Position numbers and translations under genes: made by a program. The notes under the pieces were generated by a model. It did no database searches, was not told the origin of the DNA, and worked only from the letters and a program-made list of their open reading frames with translations. This document shows, piece after piece, positions 19,211 through 31,123 of a DNA stretch of 42,268 bases (its first letter is position 1; the number at the start of each line of letters is the position of its first letter). Source of the DNA: Paramacrobiotus richtersi (Eukaryota; Tardigrada; Eutardigrada; Parachela; Macrobiotidae); assembly GCA_034698045.1 (NCBI GenBank), contig JAQGAU010000092.1, positions 1 through 42,268 of the forward strand, written 5' to 3'.

Positions 19211-20998
19211 CAGCCAGCGTACCACCGTGCTCGTACGCTCGCGTAATCTCCTACATGGTACGAGCGAGGTACTTTACTTGTGTGATCGCAGACGCTGACT
19301 GAGGAAGGAGTCCAGTGCGAACAACAGTGAGATTAGGTATGGGCAACGCTTGACAAAAAGACGCCTTGTTTGTTGGGCAGATGACCCACCGGGGTTCTTC
19401 CAAACATTTATAACTAACAGTGTCCTTGTAAACAATAACTTTATTCTTATCCGAGTCACGCAGTAGTCCTGGCATGGTTGGCCAAGCATAGCCGGTCAGT
19501 GACGGTTCGATGAAGGATAAGCCTACAATAATGAAGCGAAACTCTTATTCCGAAGTAAACACGAACGAGTAGTACATGAGGTAGCTCTGATACAAAGCTC
19601 GTAGTTAACAACAGTGTTGCATTTTCACTGGTGTTTTCTTTCACATTTGTTTTGATCCAGGCTGACAAGTCACTTTTGCCAATTGGAATCAACAAGCAGA
19701 TGGATGAAGATCGCGAAGAACAGGCATTTCATTCAGGGAAAAACCGTTGGTCAACCTTGTGGAAAAATAACCGTGTAATTGGGTTTTCAGTTCTAGAAAT
19801 CAATATCAATTGAAAGAACACGAAGGCTAGAGAATAAAAGAGTCGTTGATCTAGGCTCACAAAAATTTGTGATATAAATCTGATACCAGCAGTCTAACAA
19901 CTGTGACGTTGATAACTATGAGGCGAGAACAAGAAGCGAGAGATCAAGCTTGCATGCGATCTGCAAGGTTGCAGTGTACACGAGCTTGCACGCTTCCTTC
20001 TTAAGTAGAACAAGATGATCAATTTCCTACGATCGCTGAAGATATTTCCACGCATAGCTGTTTGCGTTTTATAAGTACTCTTTTATTTACGCATTTGTTC
20101 CTCGAATTCTGGCGTAAAAGCGCCCGTCTGTTCTTGCAGCTCGTCCACCTGGATCCAGAGGCGCCGAGATACTGTTGGGGGCTTGAATGTAAGCTCAGGC
20201 AAGAGCCGAACTGAAAGTTTTCAGTAGCGGCTGGCCATGAGAAGAAAGCCAATTATTCTCCGAACAAAATGACAGCTGATATGTGGCGGTAAGGCGTGTC
20301 TTATATCTAATTCTAATGATCCATTATTAGACGATGCACCTATTCAACAGTAGAAATTAAAAGCCAGATGCTAAGAATCCAAACATCTGGCCACTCGGGC
20401 ATTGCTTTTTCGCCAGAAACGCAAAAGACGATGGGCGTTTATTGCTCGCATCCTATGCTATTGAAAGATAAATGCTCGTGCAACCACTTTCACTTTTTCT
20501 TTCTTTAATCGTTTTTTTTCTGTTATTCGGCTTACTCTATACCTCTAGCACGTATGTTGCCCTTTCCACGGTTAACCCTGGTGTACGGTTTCAGAGCGAT
20601 TTACAGTCGGTTCTCAGGAGCGCTAGGATTAGTATGCAAATCTTATTATTTTCTTAAATACTGCAGAACGTTTTGATGTCTCAAACCATGATTCGTGTTC
20701 CAGGTTCAGACGAGCCAAAAGTTCTATCAAGCGGGGCAGGAGTTCTGTACGTCGCGCAGAATCCGGTTGGTTTAACCAAACGGATTATTTAATTATTTAT
20801 TGTTGATTATTATTGTTGATTTTTTAATAGCGCAGCACTGTAATACAGTGCGTTAATAAATAATCAACACACCTGATCACATCGTTTTCGCAAAAGAATA
20901 CGTTTTGTTTGCCACAAAAAAATGCCACATAACCAGGTTCTGTAACGAAAACAAGCGCCTAAACAGCGCAGAGTATGACCTGTGTCTGTTGCCAGTGA

Positions 20999-21172
20999 GT
21001 GCTTAGATTGCCTCAAGGGCAGTCGGTAGTTACCTTTGTGGATCTCACCAATGGGTACTGGGAGATTGCTATGAAAAAATCGTCGAAAATATGCATTTGT
21101 TTTCGCCTGCCCGATGGCCTAGTTAATTCTGCAGTTGTGCCCTTTAAGAACTTAAATCGTGGATGGAAGTAA
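20999..21172 (+). pseudogene. Ty3/gypsy reverse transcriptase remnant (copy 2)
   Basis: Identical to 13486-13659, motif A Asp at 21041-21043. Confidence 0.72.
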
Positions 21173-21838
21173 CCTGTAAGCCTCTTTTTGATACCAGTAC
21201 GACACAGATTATATAGAGCATTCCAACCCTTTATACTCTACGATAAAGTCAATCAGGCAACGGATCGACAACTGCCTGCTGAAGGAGAAAGAATTTGATC
21301 TTCGCTTAACGTATGCAGACGAGATGAAGAATCCCTGTAAATAAGCAACTACCAACGAAATGCAGGTAACCTTTAATTACCATAAAATGTGCAGTGTCCT
21401 TCGTCGTACTAATCTACAAATCTTTAACAGTATGGTCGGATCGTGCTGGAATAATGATACTACAGTGATGGCGGGATGGGAAAAAGTTCTGATCTTGAAC
21501 TTCATTGTATATCTTTCGGTCAGAGCAGCATCTTGGATCGGAAGATAAGTTAGATATGTAGCTAACAAGAACAGGGCAAATTTCACCCATATAGGTACGC
21601 ACAGCAACAGTCTATGTAGACAGGGCAGTTCCAGTTCGATATTTCTGATTCAACAGCATAGCATGCCTAAGTCTGCCAACGGAAGTGTTCGCTTGCTGAT
21701 ACGGTTGACGTAACATTATGAATCTTTTTCATCGCAACTGCGAATGCGCGTCATTGTAGAATTACTAACATACAGAAGTACAAAATGTTGACGCATATTT
21801 CTGGTATTACGGGTCATTTATTTTTCATTTGTTTATAG

Positions 21839-22050
21839 AGAACGGCGACATTTTCGAGGGCGACGCGGTCATGGAATGAGGACGCGTCTACTACGTTCAC
21901 GATTTGGAGAACAAGTTCTTCATTGCCATCTTCTACGGCGGGGAGTTGACGGAGTGCGGGTTTCGTCAGATGACATATGGATCAAAATCCTTTGTACTAG
22001 CAACAGCTATCACTGCAGCGCTTGTTGTTTCAATCATGAAACTCCAGTAG
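21839..22050 (+). pseudogene. Terminal exon-like frame with hydrophobic tail (copy 2)
   Basis: Identical to 14326-14537, with the same in-frame TGA (21877-21879). Confidence 0.33.
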
Positions 22051-22411
22051 CAGCTACAAACATATTTATGGGAAGCATTTTTTTGCGTATGAACGAACGC
22101 TGACTGAAAACTCTGTTGGGAGCGGAAATAAAAGTTTCCAGTAGCAGTTGACCTTAAGAAAAAAGTCAACTGTTATTCAAATAAAATGTTGTCAGCTGAT
22201 CTATGGCGGTAACAACGGTAGTCCGGACATTTACTGCGATGAATTCTACTATGAAATACTAGATATGGTACCATTTATTGCGGTAACTTATTGCAACCGT
22301 TTTGAAGAACGATTTTTGTACAACGACCCCTGCTTTGCGGTGTTGTAGATTACGAAAACAGTCCGACTGGAAGAATTAGACTTAATTAACAAAGCCGACC
22401 ACCTTTTGTAA

Positions 22412-22621
22412 ACCCTGCTGATCGCACAGGCGCTTGCATGGCAGAGTCACCCGCCCGACTTGTCATGTACCAATCTGATAAAGCGAATCCTGGGCCACCC
22501 AGTTTCTGAAGTCCGCTTCATGTGCATTTCCCAGGTTCTGCCGAGTCAAAATTACTATCAAGCGGTGGAAGAGGTCTACACGTCCGTGAAGAATTCAGTC
22601 GGATACAGTGCGCCGCGATAA
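22412..22621 (+). CDS. Exon-like frame, unknown (copy 2)
   Basis: Identical to 14899-15108. Confidence 0.28.
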   Translation, partial: TLLIAQALAWQSHPPDLSCTNLIKRILGHPVSEVRFMCISQVLPSQNYYQAVEEVYTSVKNSVGYSAPR

Positions 22622-22959
22622 AATAATCGACGTACCCGATCACATCCGTTCCGCAAAAGGGAACACTCCCTAGTTCCACATTACCGATTGTTGTGTCATT
22701 GTAGTGTTAGCCATCTAAAAGTACCAGCAGTATTACACGTAGTGACATTGAAACGAATAAAATTGCTCACTATAACTATACAACAAAGCCCCTAAGTTTT
22801 GGGCAGTCGTGCTGGGACGTAATTTTCCAGCTTTTCTGTTTAATATAAACACATTCGAGCAGACAGTTTGTTAATATCCTTCAGTCATCCTGGTTCTGGA
22901 AACGGTCTGGCTGGCTTTGGGTTTAGGCGGGAGTGCAGAAACTCGCGATGCAAATGTGT

Positions 22960-23262
22960 TTAGGTGGTGGCGTCACGACCACAGAGTCCATAGTAACGAC
23001 ACTGGCACTCATCTAAACACCGGGGGTACGGAAACACGTGGGGTTTATTGCCCGCAGTGACACGTTTGGCCAGTTTATGCCGAGTGATGTGTTCGGAGGA
23101 CAGACGCACTGTGCGCGAGCGCATCACATATCCACAGGACGTGCACATCGAAGGCGTAAACTGGCTGATTGCCATGATGAGTTGTATATAAGAAATAGAG
23201 TTGACTGTGACGTCGGAAGTACGATCAGGATCAAAACTGACTAAGTGGTCGTCCTGATGCAA
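22960..23262 (-). CDS. Small Cys/His-rich protein (copy 2)
   Basis: Identical to 15447-15749; TATA box at 23339-23331. Confidence 0.38.
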   Translation of the reverse strand: MHQDDHLVSFDPDRTSDVTVNSISYIQLIMAISQFTPSMCTSCGYVMRSRTVRLSSEHITRHKLAKRVTAGNKPHVFPYPRCLDECQCRYYGLCGRDATT

Positions 23263-24313
23263 TACGAATCAAAGTGTGAGAGTCCAGAGGGACTCGCTAA
23301 CCTTGTACAACGAACAAAACCCGACGTCGCTTATATAACTTTTAAGCTACTGGTAAAACTGCAGCATAGATCGACAGACGAAACTCGCACGCACATACAA
23401 CACTCCTGATTGCCAGCTCGAACAGCGCGATACTAAAAGTCGGCATCTTTGCGGCGGTAGCCGCCGCTTCCGCTGGGAAAGATTCCTAAAATAGCCACAA
23501 GAAAAACGGCCCAGCGCTTACTTCTGTGTCATCACACAGACGTATGCGCTGTACATACATCATCTTGTAGAACTGCGCAGCACAGCACTACCGAGGTTGT
23601 AGATCCAGATAGCGGTGTAATAATTTACCCAGAAGGCATTTGGTTGTAGAACCTGATGATTACATACTAAATTATAAACTTGGGCGTTAAGCAGTTAGCA
23701 GATTTGTTAGCAGACCCTGTCAGTCACTTGGCGACTCGTCAATTTTGTCGGAAAGCAGAATCCGTTGAAGATCAGATAGTTACAACAGTTATAAATCGGA
23801 GCTTAAAATGAGCTGAGCAGCTGCTAAGCGGAGTCTATGCTACGTGATCTGCTAAGCAGATGCCGGAACCTTCAGTGCAAGACTTCCGCCGTCCGTAATT
23901 CCTATAAATGGAAAGAATAAATGAAATTACTTTTTTATTTCGAATTTGCGGCCGTAACTACTGGAATTCATGTCTTGCCCTCTTTAACCTTACTGAACTA
24001 ATTATATTAAAGTGTGGTTGTGGGAATATTCTTGTCTTTGTATGTTATAACTTCTATATAAGCTATCGTTTTTAAGCTGACTGAATCATTAAAACTCGCA
24101 AAACAGGGTCAGAATTCCTTTGGTATTTTGCGTGGAATAAATCATAAAAACATTGGCAGCTTTGCAAACTTGGGATTCCAATATGTTGATCGTGTAGCCT
24201 GTCGCAAATGTATGCGTTTTTTTCCTGGCCAGCTAGCACACATCTAAATTTTTTGAACCGAAAACTATTACTTGGCATGTACAACTTGATCACAGACTGA
24301 CGTCTTTTCCCAG

Positions 24314-24375
24314 ACGAAGAACAAGCCAAACGCTTAGACGAGCTGGGGTTCCTCAAAGTCGGGTATCTGAAGTGA
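24314..24375 (+). CDS. Short terminal exon (copy 2)
   Basis: Identical to 16801-16862. Confidence 0.28.
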
Positions 24376-24736
24376 GCCTAGTGCGGGATGGACTTTAATT
24401 ATTAATCAGGCATTGTATGCGTAATTTTTTGGTACAAGGATTAGCATATCAAGGGCTGCGACCGCGCCAAACCATTTCTACACAATGAGAGCATTGTCAA
24501 AAGAAATAAAATTACAATCCCGCGTGACCTACAGCACGTTTAACCACTGTCACAAGGTAAACTGGATAGCCTAGTCTGGTGAGTATATAGGCACCGGAAT
24601 GCCTGTAGGGCTTTCATCAGTGGACAAAATGTTTCGCTTTTTGATATTTGCGATTTTTTTGCGCTCGTTGCGGCAAGCGGTACGTAGCTGTACACCATTG
24701 CATTGATAACATGTTTTAAAAGGTTTTTCTTGTTGA

Positions 24737-25188
24737 CAGGCAACCTAACCGCGGAAGAGAGACAGATCCTGGAAGAAGATCGAGTCTGGATACTAGAAAA
24801 AGAGCCCAACGACTACATTTACGTTGATGGATGGAAGTGTCGGGTTCTGTCAACTGGATACGTGCGTACTCGTATTTGTAATCAGCGCGCTCATCTTTAC
24901 GAGACGCCGTATAACCTCTTGTACTTTAGCACACCAAACAACGCGAATTCCACTGTCGGATGTTGAAAGACCGATCAATGGCGACTCATCACTGACTATG
25001 TATGTCGGACGTGTTATGCAAGTGGAAAGTTTTTGTTGCAAGGTGGAAAGCATCGCGGGCGGGTATGGCGAGTCGGTACCACTCCAGGAATACCGTGTCC
25101 CATAGTGTGTCAAGAGTCGTCGTCTCAGTACTTTACTGATTATGCGCAATTAACAGAAGAAAATCTGTCTAAATCTCATTTCGGCTAG
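24737..25188 (+). pseudogene. Large exon-like frame with one TGA (copy 2)
   Basis: Identical to 17224-17675; TGA at 24964-24966. Confidence 0.38.
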
Positions 25189-25207
25189 CTTCACAGCAGA
25201 CTCCGCT

Positions 25208-25903
25208 TTATCCCCTGATATGTTTAAAAAAAATCAAGGTTGGTACCCGACATTTGTTCGAACACCGCAAACCACGCTCACAACTATCACATAGTTTCAC
25301 CTTCAGCCCAGGAAATAACTCGAGCCCGTAAAACAGAAATTTATGCTTGACATTGATTTTCTTAAAAATCAAGTCAAGACGTAGCGGCCTGCTCGCATTT
25401 GTACATGCAACAATACTGACAATCCTAACCTCGTTTACTCTGGCATCGGTGTAAACCAATTTCCGCAGATCGTCGCATAACAAGTCGCATAAGATCTTCG
25501 ATTCACGCTCCGATGTGCTGCCGTTTACGGTAGTTTTGCCGCTACGGCACATCTGGCAGTAAGCCCTATACGGAGCAGTTCTTCGAATAGCTAAACCGGA
25601 AAACCGCCGCGGACTGTATTTAAGTACAAGGGCATCCCCTATAACGAACAAATCAAGAGGGTAGTAAAGATCTGCCGTTGCGACAATATTTTTTATCAGT
25701 GAGTTTGGCTTTTGAATTGTTCACGTCAACGTCGAGAACAAACATTAAACGATCCGAGGACCACTCTTCAAAAACTTACTGACCGTTTTTCGTTCTCCAG
25801 CTAAGTTTGTTTTGTGGTTTCTCGCCACGATGGTACCGTTCTGGATAATTCTTGCGGTATCCTCTGCATGGACCAGGAGTTTTATGTTTTCCTCTGGGAA
25901 CCG
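25208..25903 (-). pseudogene. Minus-strand frame cluster, longer copy crossing the unit edge
   Basis: 25208-25720 equals 17695-18207. The upstream frame 25748-25903 runs through the right edge of the unit (25877) into unique DNA, where ttcccag on the minus strand (about 25899-25893) could be an acceptor. Copy 2 therefore keeps sequence that copy 1 lost at the junction, so the original locus is the right-hand one. Frame changes at the two homopolymer runs are the same as in copy 1. Confidence 0.36.
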
Positions 25904-26329
25904 TCATTCTAAAGATATGGTCCACATGTGCCGTATCTAATTAGATGGAATACTGTTAGATAACGTATTATATTTACATGATATGTAGAAATAGTCTATA
26001 CCTGGCCACCGGTTTGTTTTTTCGTACAGCTCGGACATTTCCATGTTTTGTCCTTGTAGAATATTTTGGCCATGTGAACGCGAATTCGGATTTGTATGCA
26101 AAGAATATGAGCGGTGAAGGAACTAGGTTTCACTGTATTTGAAAATTCAGTGAATTCGTTTCGACATTTTATTCGTAGAGGAACCTAACATAGGTATTCA
26201 AGAGTAAGCAAAAGCATGTATAGAATCAGGAATTAAATTTCGGACTACAGCAATCGTTTTGCTGCTTGTCGCTTGGGCTGGAAAAGACAAAGTCTTGCAC
26301 GTGCTCTGGTAAATCAGTACATAGCACCT
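25904..26329. other. AT-rich stretch right of the tandem unit
   Basis: No gene seen. Confidence 0.4.
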
Positions 26330-26785
26330 CATTAGCAGAAACAAGTTTTACCCTACGCGGTAATACCGAGGTTAGTCATAGGGTTTGTGGGAACCGTTGA
26401 GCATTCGCGCTGGTAGGTAATCCGAAGAAGACTGTCCTAGCCGTGTGCTTCATAGTCCGTCGATGTCGAATAATAGATGAACTGCTTTGCCAGGTTGTCG
26501 GACACAGTCGGCTGCTGGCTATCCCGCGTTCCAACCGGCACAAGAAACGATCAGCGAAGCAGTATTGGTTCTGCCTCGAACATCAACCAAGCCGTACGGC
26601 TTATCTGTTCAGGCATAGATTTCCGAGCTGTCTCATCCCAGAAAGCTAATTTTTACGGGATTAGGTCTGATCCCTTGTGCTGCGCAGAATGTATTAAGAA
26701 AACTCAGCTTATCGGATTCTGTCTTCCCTGGCCCAGGCTAACCTGTTGCCTCAACTTTCAGCGGAACTAGTCAATGAACGGCGGA
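26330..26785 (-). repeat. R2 dispersed repeat, copy 3, inverted
   Basis: The reverse complement of 26600-26785 matches the start of R2 copies 1 and 2 (gttgcctcaactttcagcgg, gagctgtctcatccc). The 26395-26530 part matches 5455-5590 in direct orientation and 39980-40100 in reverse. It is shorter than the other copies and lacks their 3' part. Confidence 0.65.
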
Positions 26786-27104
26786 AAGAAGCGATTGCCG
26801 ACGGCTTTTAAAACTGTGCATATTTCTGACACTGGATGCTTAGCTAGGCATTACACCATTTGCTCCTTTACGACAGACGTTCGTCGTTATGGAACTTACA
26901 TTGTTATGGCTACAAAATACATAGGTTCTGTATAATTGCTGCATAAATATTCTCAATGCCATGTATGGGTACGATGTGAAAAGAAACATTCTCAGCTAGT
27001 GACATCGTCACTCTCGTACAACAGGTATACCTCAACAGTATGTTTTCAGCACCGATGTGGCCAACTGTAGCGGTCATCCAAACACGACGGAGGCACTTGA
27101 ATAA
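26786..27104 (-). repeat. Segment S, possible integrase zinc-domain remnant
   Basis: The minus strand encodes LRRVWMTATVGHIGAENILL and further residues. The plus strand at 39395-39600 carries the same segment in diverged form, with TAG where this copy has TGG (Trp). RRV-GH-GAE resembles the N-terminal His half of the HHCC domain of gypsy integrases, but the Cys half is missing. In both places S lies next to R2, so S and R2 travel together. Confidence 0.35.
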
Positions 27105-27345
27105 TTGGGTCGAAGCAAGCGTGGAACGTTCAGCCGGCACGCGCTGACGCGGCACATTTTCTCTTTTTGCAAATAATTTGTCGTCATGGTACTTCTCGCG
27201 CTATCTTAATTGACCTAAGGACTCATTTCACGGGTTCCTTATTACAGCGTGTTTTGAAACTGCCTGTGATCACGCATTTTATCACGACAGCTTACAGCCT
27301 TAAAACCGATGGGCTAACCGAACGGATTACAGGACTTTTAATTAG
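27105..27345 (+). pseudogene. Ty3/gypsy integrase core fragment
   Basis: Integrase inserts element DNA through a D, D35E triad. The frame from 27167 reads ICRHGTSRAILIDLRTHFTG, holding the second catalytic Asp (ILID), and then TAYSLKTDGLTERITGL, holding the catalytic Glu (TER). The region with the first Asp and the zinc domain is missing. It starts at ggtcgaagcaa, abutting segment S in the opposite orientation. It closely matches 38780-39000, where that copy has lost the Glu. Confidence 0.78.
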
Positions 27346-27732
27346 CATTCCAAAAGGAGCTTTTAAATTTGGCCTTTCGACATAGGCCATGGCTACTACA
27401 AAGCGCGTTCACAACCACAGCGGAACCCTTCAAAATCCGTCGAAAATCCCAATCCCAATTTAAAGGTAAACAATGACCTGCACAAGTAATAACATTACTC
27501 TAAATTTGGCCCTTATTATCATGGACTGTTGATGTCTCCCTGAATCCTGGAATTCACTTTCCTACAGCCGCAATTATCCCGATATCTTGTCTTGTCACTA
27601 TGTCCCACGTCACATTTCAGTCCAACATTGATAAAATTCCGGCAACGATAGCAGTTTCCGCAAATGAGCCAGCAAAACAGGTTAGAATCTGATTTTATAC
27701 TGTTTTGCTTTTACGAAATAGAAAATAACTAT
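27346..27732. other. Stretch without gene
   Basis: Nothing recognised. The end, aaataactatacag (27726-27739), may be an acceptor. Confidence 0.4.
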
Positions 27733-28734
27733 ACAGCAATAACGCTTCTGCATCTGTATCCAAAAAGCAGCATTACATTATGAATACCATTATAATACTT
27801 GATTCTCAGATGAACGGCTGTCTGCATACGGAAAATAAGCCTGATCTCATCCATCTGTCTCCACCTGAAAACCTAAGACGAACGGAGAACGGATACGAAG
27901 AACGGATCGAAGATGTCATTGAAGAATCTATCAGCTTTGCCGAAACAGCCGAAACCTTTTCCAATAACATTTTTTTGAAGTTTGGTACAGCATCTGAAAC
28001 GGACGGCAGAAATCCCATCAAAACAGCCACTGATAAAAAGGAATCAAAAACTCTACTTCTCAACAACAAATCTTGAAATGTACAATTTGCCACCATTCCG
28101 GATACGGTAACTAATTACATCTGATCATATTGCCCATAAAGTCCATTAAGCTTATGCTTATCGTTTCCAGAAAAAAGCTTGCCCTGACTTCGATTTACTG
28201 AAACTGCAAATGATCGAAACCGAGATGATGGAAAGCGGTGCCACTTCTGTTCCTGTTCTACTAATACTTCAAAATAATTTTGTCTTACACAGGTCAGTTT
28301 CTGCAGCAAAGCTAACGTACAATGTTTATGCAAGATAGTTTCGAGAATGTGATCACAACAAATATTTCGCAAAATCCTTCTGTATGGACTTATCTGAAAA
28401 TACCTTATCCTAATGCTGGAGGAGAAATAGAAATGCAACCGATTGCAGCCGACTCTTGTTCCCATACCAAAAAAGTGTCATACCATACCGAGTGCCAGTG
28501 CGAAATATTTCTCAGCTGGATACTGATTCCATAACAGCTGCATCTGTTACAAAAGATGATGCAGGAAACACCAAACCGGTGCCAAAGAACCTAGCATAGT
28601 CCTCTGCGAATAAGGAAAATCCTCTTGGCAAGAAGCCTCACCCAGCCAAGGCAGCAGCGGTTGCTGTAAAACCTACTTTGTCACCAAAGAACACTCCGGT
28701 AAAACCAACGGAGAAGGATGGGTCGCTAGGATAA
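27733..28734 (+). pseudogene. Broken Ser/Thr/Asn- and Lys/Pro-rich gene-like region
   Basis: Successive plus-strand frames have biased, protein-like composition. First, 27733-28076 (ATG 27780): acidic, with EERIEDVIEESISFAETAE, stop TGA. Second, about 28180-28350: KKACPDFDLLKLQMIETEMM, after acceptor cgtttccag. Third, 28322-28534: SVWTYLKIPYPNAGGEIEM. Fourth, a frame with NISQLDTDSITAASVTKDD, stopped by TAG 28597-28599, continuing to 28734 with KKPHPAKAAAVAVKP. Third and fourth differ by one base at the A6 run 28469-28474. It could be exons of a disordered protein, a retroelement gag remnant, or a pseudogene. No domain is recognised. Confidence 0.38.
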
Positions 28735-29559
28735 GCGTATAGCAAACCGCTCATGATGTAAAGGCCAGAATTAAAGGTATACAATGACATCCAAATAGAA
28801 CAACAAAAATAAGTAATTATATAGAACTAAGAAAAGTTCTAGAAGCACTCGAAACTGGCTCGGCTTGTTATCGGTATGGTCTGAACGGAAAACACGTACT
28901 CGTACAATTTAACGAATTCCGCAAGTTCTACCAAACATCGTAATAATTTGCAACCGACCGTTTGTCCAAGCAGCCGTGAAAGCGCTTTACTTTGCTTGCT
29001 ATAATTGTTGTCGAACTGTGCTGCGCCACGGTGCTGTTCGCAGATATTTCTCCTTTTCGCTATCGGCCATTGTGGAAACTATTGACAGACTAATTATACG
29101 GCAAGAACTGGAATGGAAATGCGAACATGGCTGTAATTCGCCGAACTTCGAGTGTGTGCTCGGCATTCTCGTGACAATCCCCTTTGCAAATAGCAGATAG
29201 ATGTCCACACCTAAAGCCTTAGAAAATTGTACCATAAATTGCGATTGTGCGAGCCAGTGCACGATTCACCAGTAGAACTTTGCCATCTATCATTCAAGAA
29301 AACGTAAGTCTTAACTGGTCGTTTGTGTTGGCCAAAAATAGCGAGATATGTTCCGAAGTACGTTGCATCTTGGATCTTGCCAAGTGTGCCAAACAAGAAA
29401 TCCATCGTATACGGAAGGAATAGGAAAGTTGCGCAGTCTACCAGTATCAGATAGATCATTCCATAGCTGGTGTGTATTACTGTTGGTCCAATACAAGTTA
29501 GTTCAAAGCAGATGCGACAGATCTGCACTGCTAATAGCTTTTTCCAACGAATGCTAGAC
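28735..29559. other. Stretch with weak minus-strand frames
   Basis: The minus-strand frame 29211-29528 (105 codons, hydrophobic, with YLILVDCATFLFLPY) is the longest. I see no motif that identifies it. Confidence 0.3.
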
Positions 29560-29965
29560 GTAATGGCTACGACTATTGCGACTATCTTTAATTTCAGTTA
29601 TGTTTCCTACCGAGCTTTGAGCATCGACATGCATGTTTTTAGAGGTTTTTCGCTACAAACGAAAAAGCGCAATGTTAGCGACGGAGCTCGCAACTCCCAT
29701 CTGTGGTTTTGGAAGACATTCTTGTTGCTACGGTTCGGAATCGCTTTTAATGGTCGTTTTATTTATTGAGCAGTTTGCTTCGGTTACTCATCCTGGAAAC
29801 GACGGTGTGACGGTTTCGCAGTGGCCATTAAACCTGAAACCTTAAGCGTTTCCAGTGATTGCATTTCTTCGTCCATTGCTTTTTTCCAGAGTGCAGCATC
29901 CGCACGGGATAGTGCATCTTCAACCGTAATGGGATCCATGGCTGTTGCCGTAGCATGCAGCATTA
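29560..29965 (-). repeat. Chimeric copia-containing repeat, inverted copy
   Basis: About 400 bp matching 34420-34830 in reverse complement, from catgctac-gcaacagccatgg to the tail with cttcta/ctctaaaaacatgcatgtcgatgct. Both copies join the same copia coding fragment to the same unrelated tail. Confidence 0.75.
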
Positions 29966-29981
29966 TCAGAGTGCCCATCAT
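29784..29981 (-). pseudogene. Ty1/copia reverse transcriptase, N-terminal fragment
   Basis: The frame reads MDPITVEDALSR and ALWKKAMDEEMQSLE, the conserved start of the copia RVT_2 domain (DP.t..EA.....W..AM..E...L). After SLETLKV similarity ends. The catalytic motifs are absent. The frame runs to TGA/TAA shortly after, inside the non-copia tail. Confidence 0.72.
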
Positions 29982-31119
29982 GTATCAGCGTATAACATCG
30001 AGAAAAGGGTTCATAGTACAACATTGCACATTTACGTTACACATCTCCTCTCGGATGAAGACTGCCCACAGTCGTTATAACAGAAAGATTAACAGGCAGA
30101 TGGAAATTGATATCGGTTAGCCACAACATGTTGTTGCTGAGAGATAATAATGACTTTTATCGAAATATTGATTGATGGCGGTCACGATAGTGAAGGTTAT
30201 CTTAAGCTGTATGTACGTAACTATCGAAATAAGAAATACGAGCGGGCGCCTAGGGCGCCCGCGAAAGCCCCGGCGGGACGGTTGCACTAGCTCTGCCTTA
30301 TGCGCTAAACAAACGGCTGCAGAATTTGATATCCCGCACAGTGGATGGTATGTTGCGCCGGTGCGTCCAACGAAAAGGCATCATTCAAAGATTCGTACCG
30401 CAGGTATGAAAGAAAACCTTTCGCTTAGTTATTCATTCTGATATTGCCTGCTTTATGAGAATACTCTTATTAATATTACAATAATAAAACGCACCGCTCT
30501 GGTTAGCTTGAATGGTGGCTTATGGTTGTGGCTGGCATAGTGTCAATAGCTGCCTAAACAAACTAGACATGGTAAAATGGGATAGCAATGAGTAGCAAGA
30601 CCCTGAAAATACGATACCCCATCGCTTATGGTGCTTCAACACGTTAGCGTGCAGTTATGTTTACATAAATGTAAAGATCACCGTACATGTATACAGCGTC
30701 ATACATGTTTGTGTGCTGTATCCATTGCGCATAACCACGGGATACTCCACGCCATCGGAAAGTGTGATGGCAGTGTTTGACAAGGTGTGCACTTTGTCGC
30801 ACACTGAAATATGTTTCTTGCATATCACGCATCTTGAAAAGAGTAGCTAGTTACGTGTTGCTTTTAAAATTACACTTTAATTGATGTAAATGTGGTACAT
30901 ACCTACAGGCGCTGCATGCGTGAAACGAGACTGGTTATAATTAATGCTGATTGGATGTCTCCCCTTATAACTATTGCAGCGCAGTAATCTAGGATACATT
31001 TTTATGGGATGTTGCAGTACTTACTATATTGCGAATATTGTAATAAGTATCGCTGTCCTCATCGTAAATATTGCAGCCTTCGGCCCGATCTGAGGATAGT
31101 AGGCGATAGTAGACGTCGT
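29982..31119. other. Stretch without gene; contains a GC hairpin
   Basis: No supported gene. See 30242-30262 for the hairpin. Confidence 0.4.
30242..30262. other. Perfect 9-bp GC stem with TAG loop
   Basis: gcgggcgcc-tag-ggcgcccgc, within an isolated GC-rich island (about 30240-30290) in AT-rich DNA. It resembles two transposon ends meeting, a terminator-like hairpin, or a structured RNA element. Confidence 0.7.
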
Positions 31120-31123
31120 CTGA

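Larger units (their letters stand above)
20173..22673 (+). repeat. Internal degenerate repeat pair (copy 2)
   Basis: Members a (20173-20913) and b (22113-22673) as in copy 1. The hairpin lies at 20815-20868. Confidence 0.5.
18365..25877 (+). repeat. 7,513-bp tandem unit, copy 2
   Basis: Direct head-to-tail copy. It ends ccagg at 25877, followed by agttttatg, the original right flank. The 4-bp agtt thus occurs at the left end, at the junction (18365-18368) and at the right end (25878-25881), as expected for a tandem duplication joined at short homology, or for an assembly repeat. Confidence 0.95.

Noticed and set aside
29211-29528. Hydrophobic minus-strand frame as copia RNase H
   Set aside because: Tried to align it with copia RNase H motifs; matches were scattered and the key residues absent.
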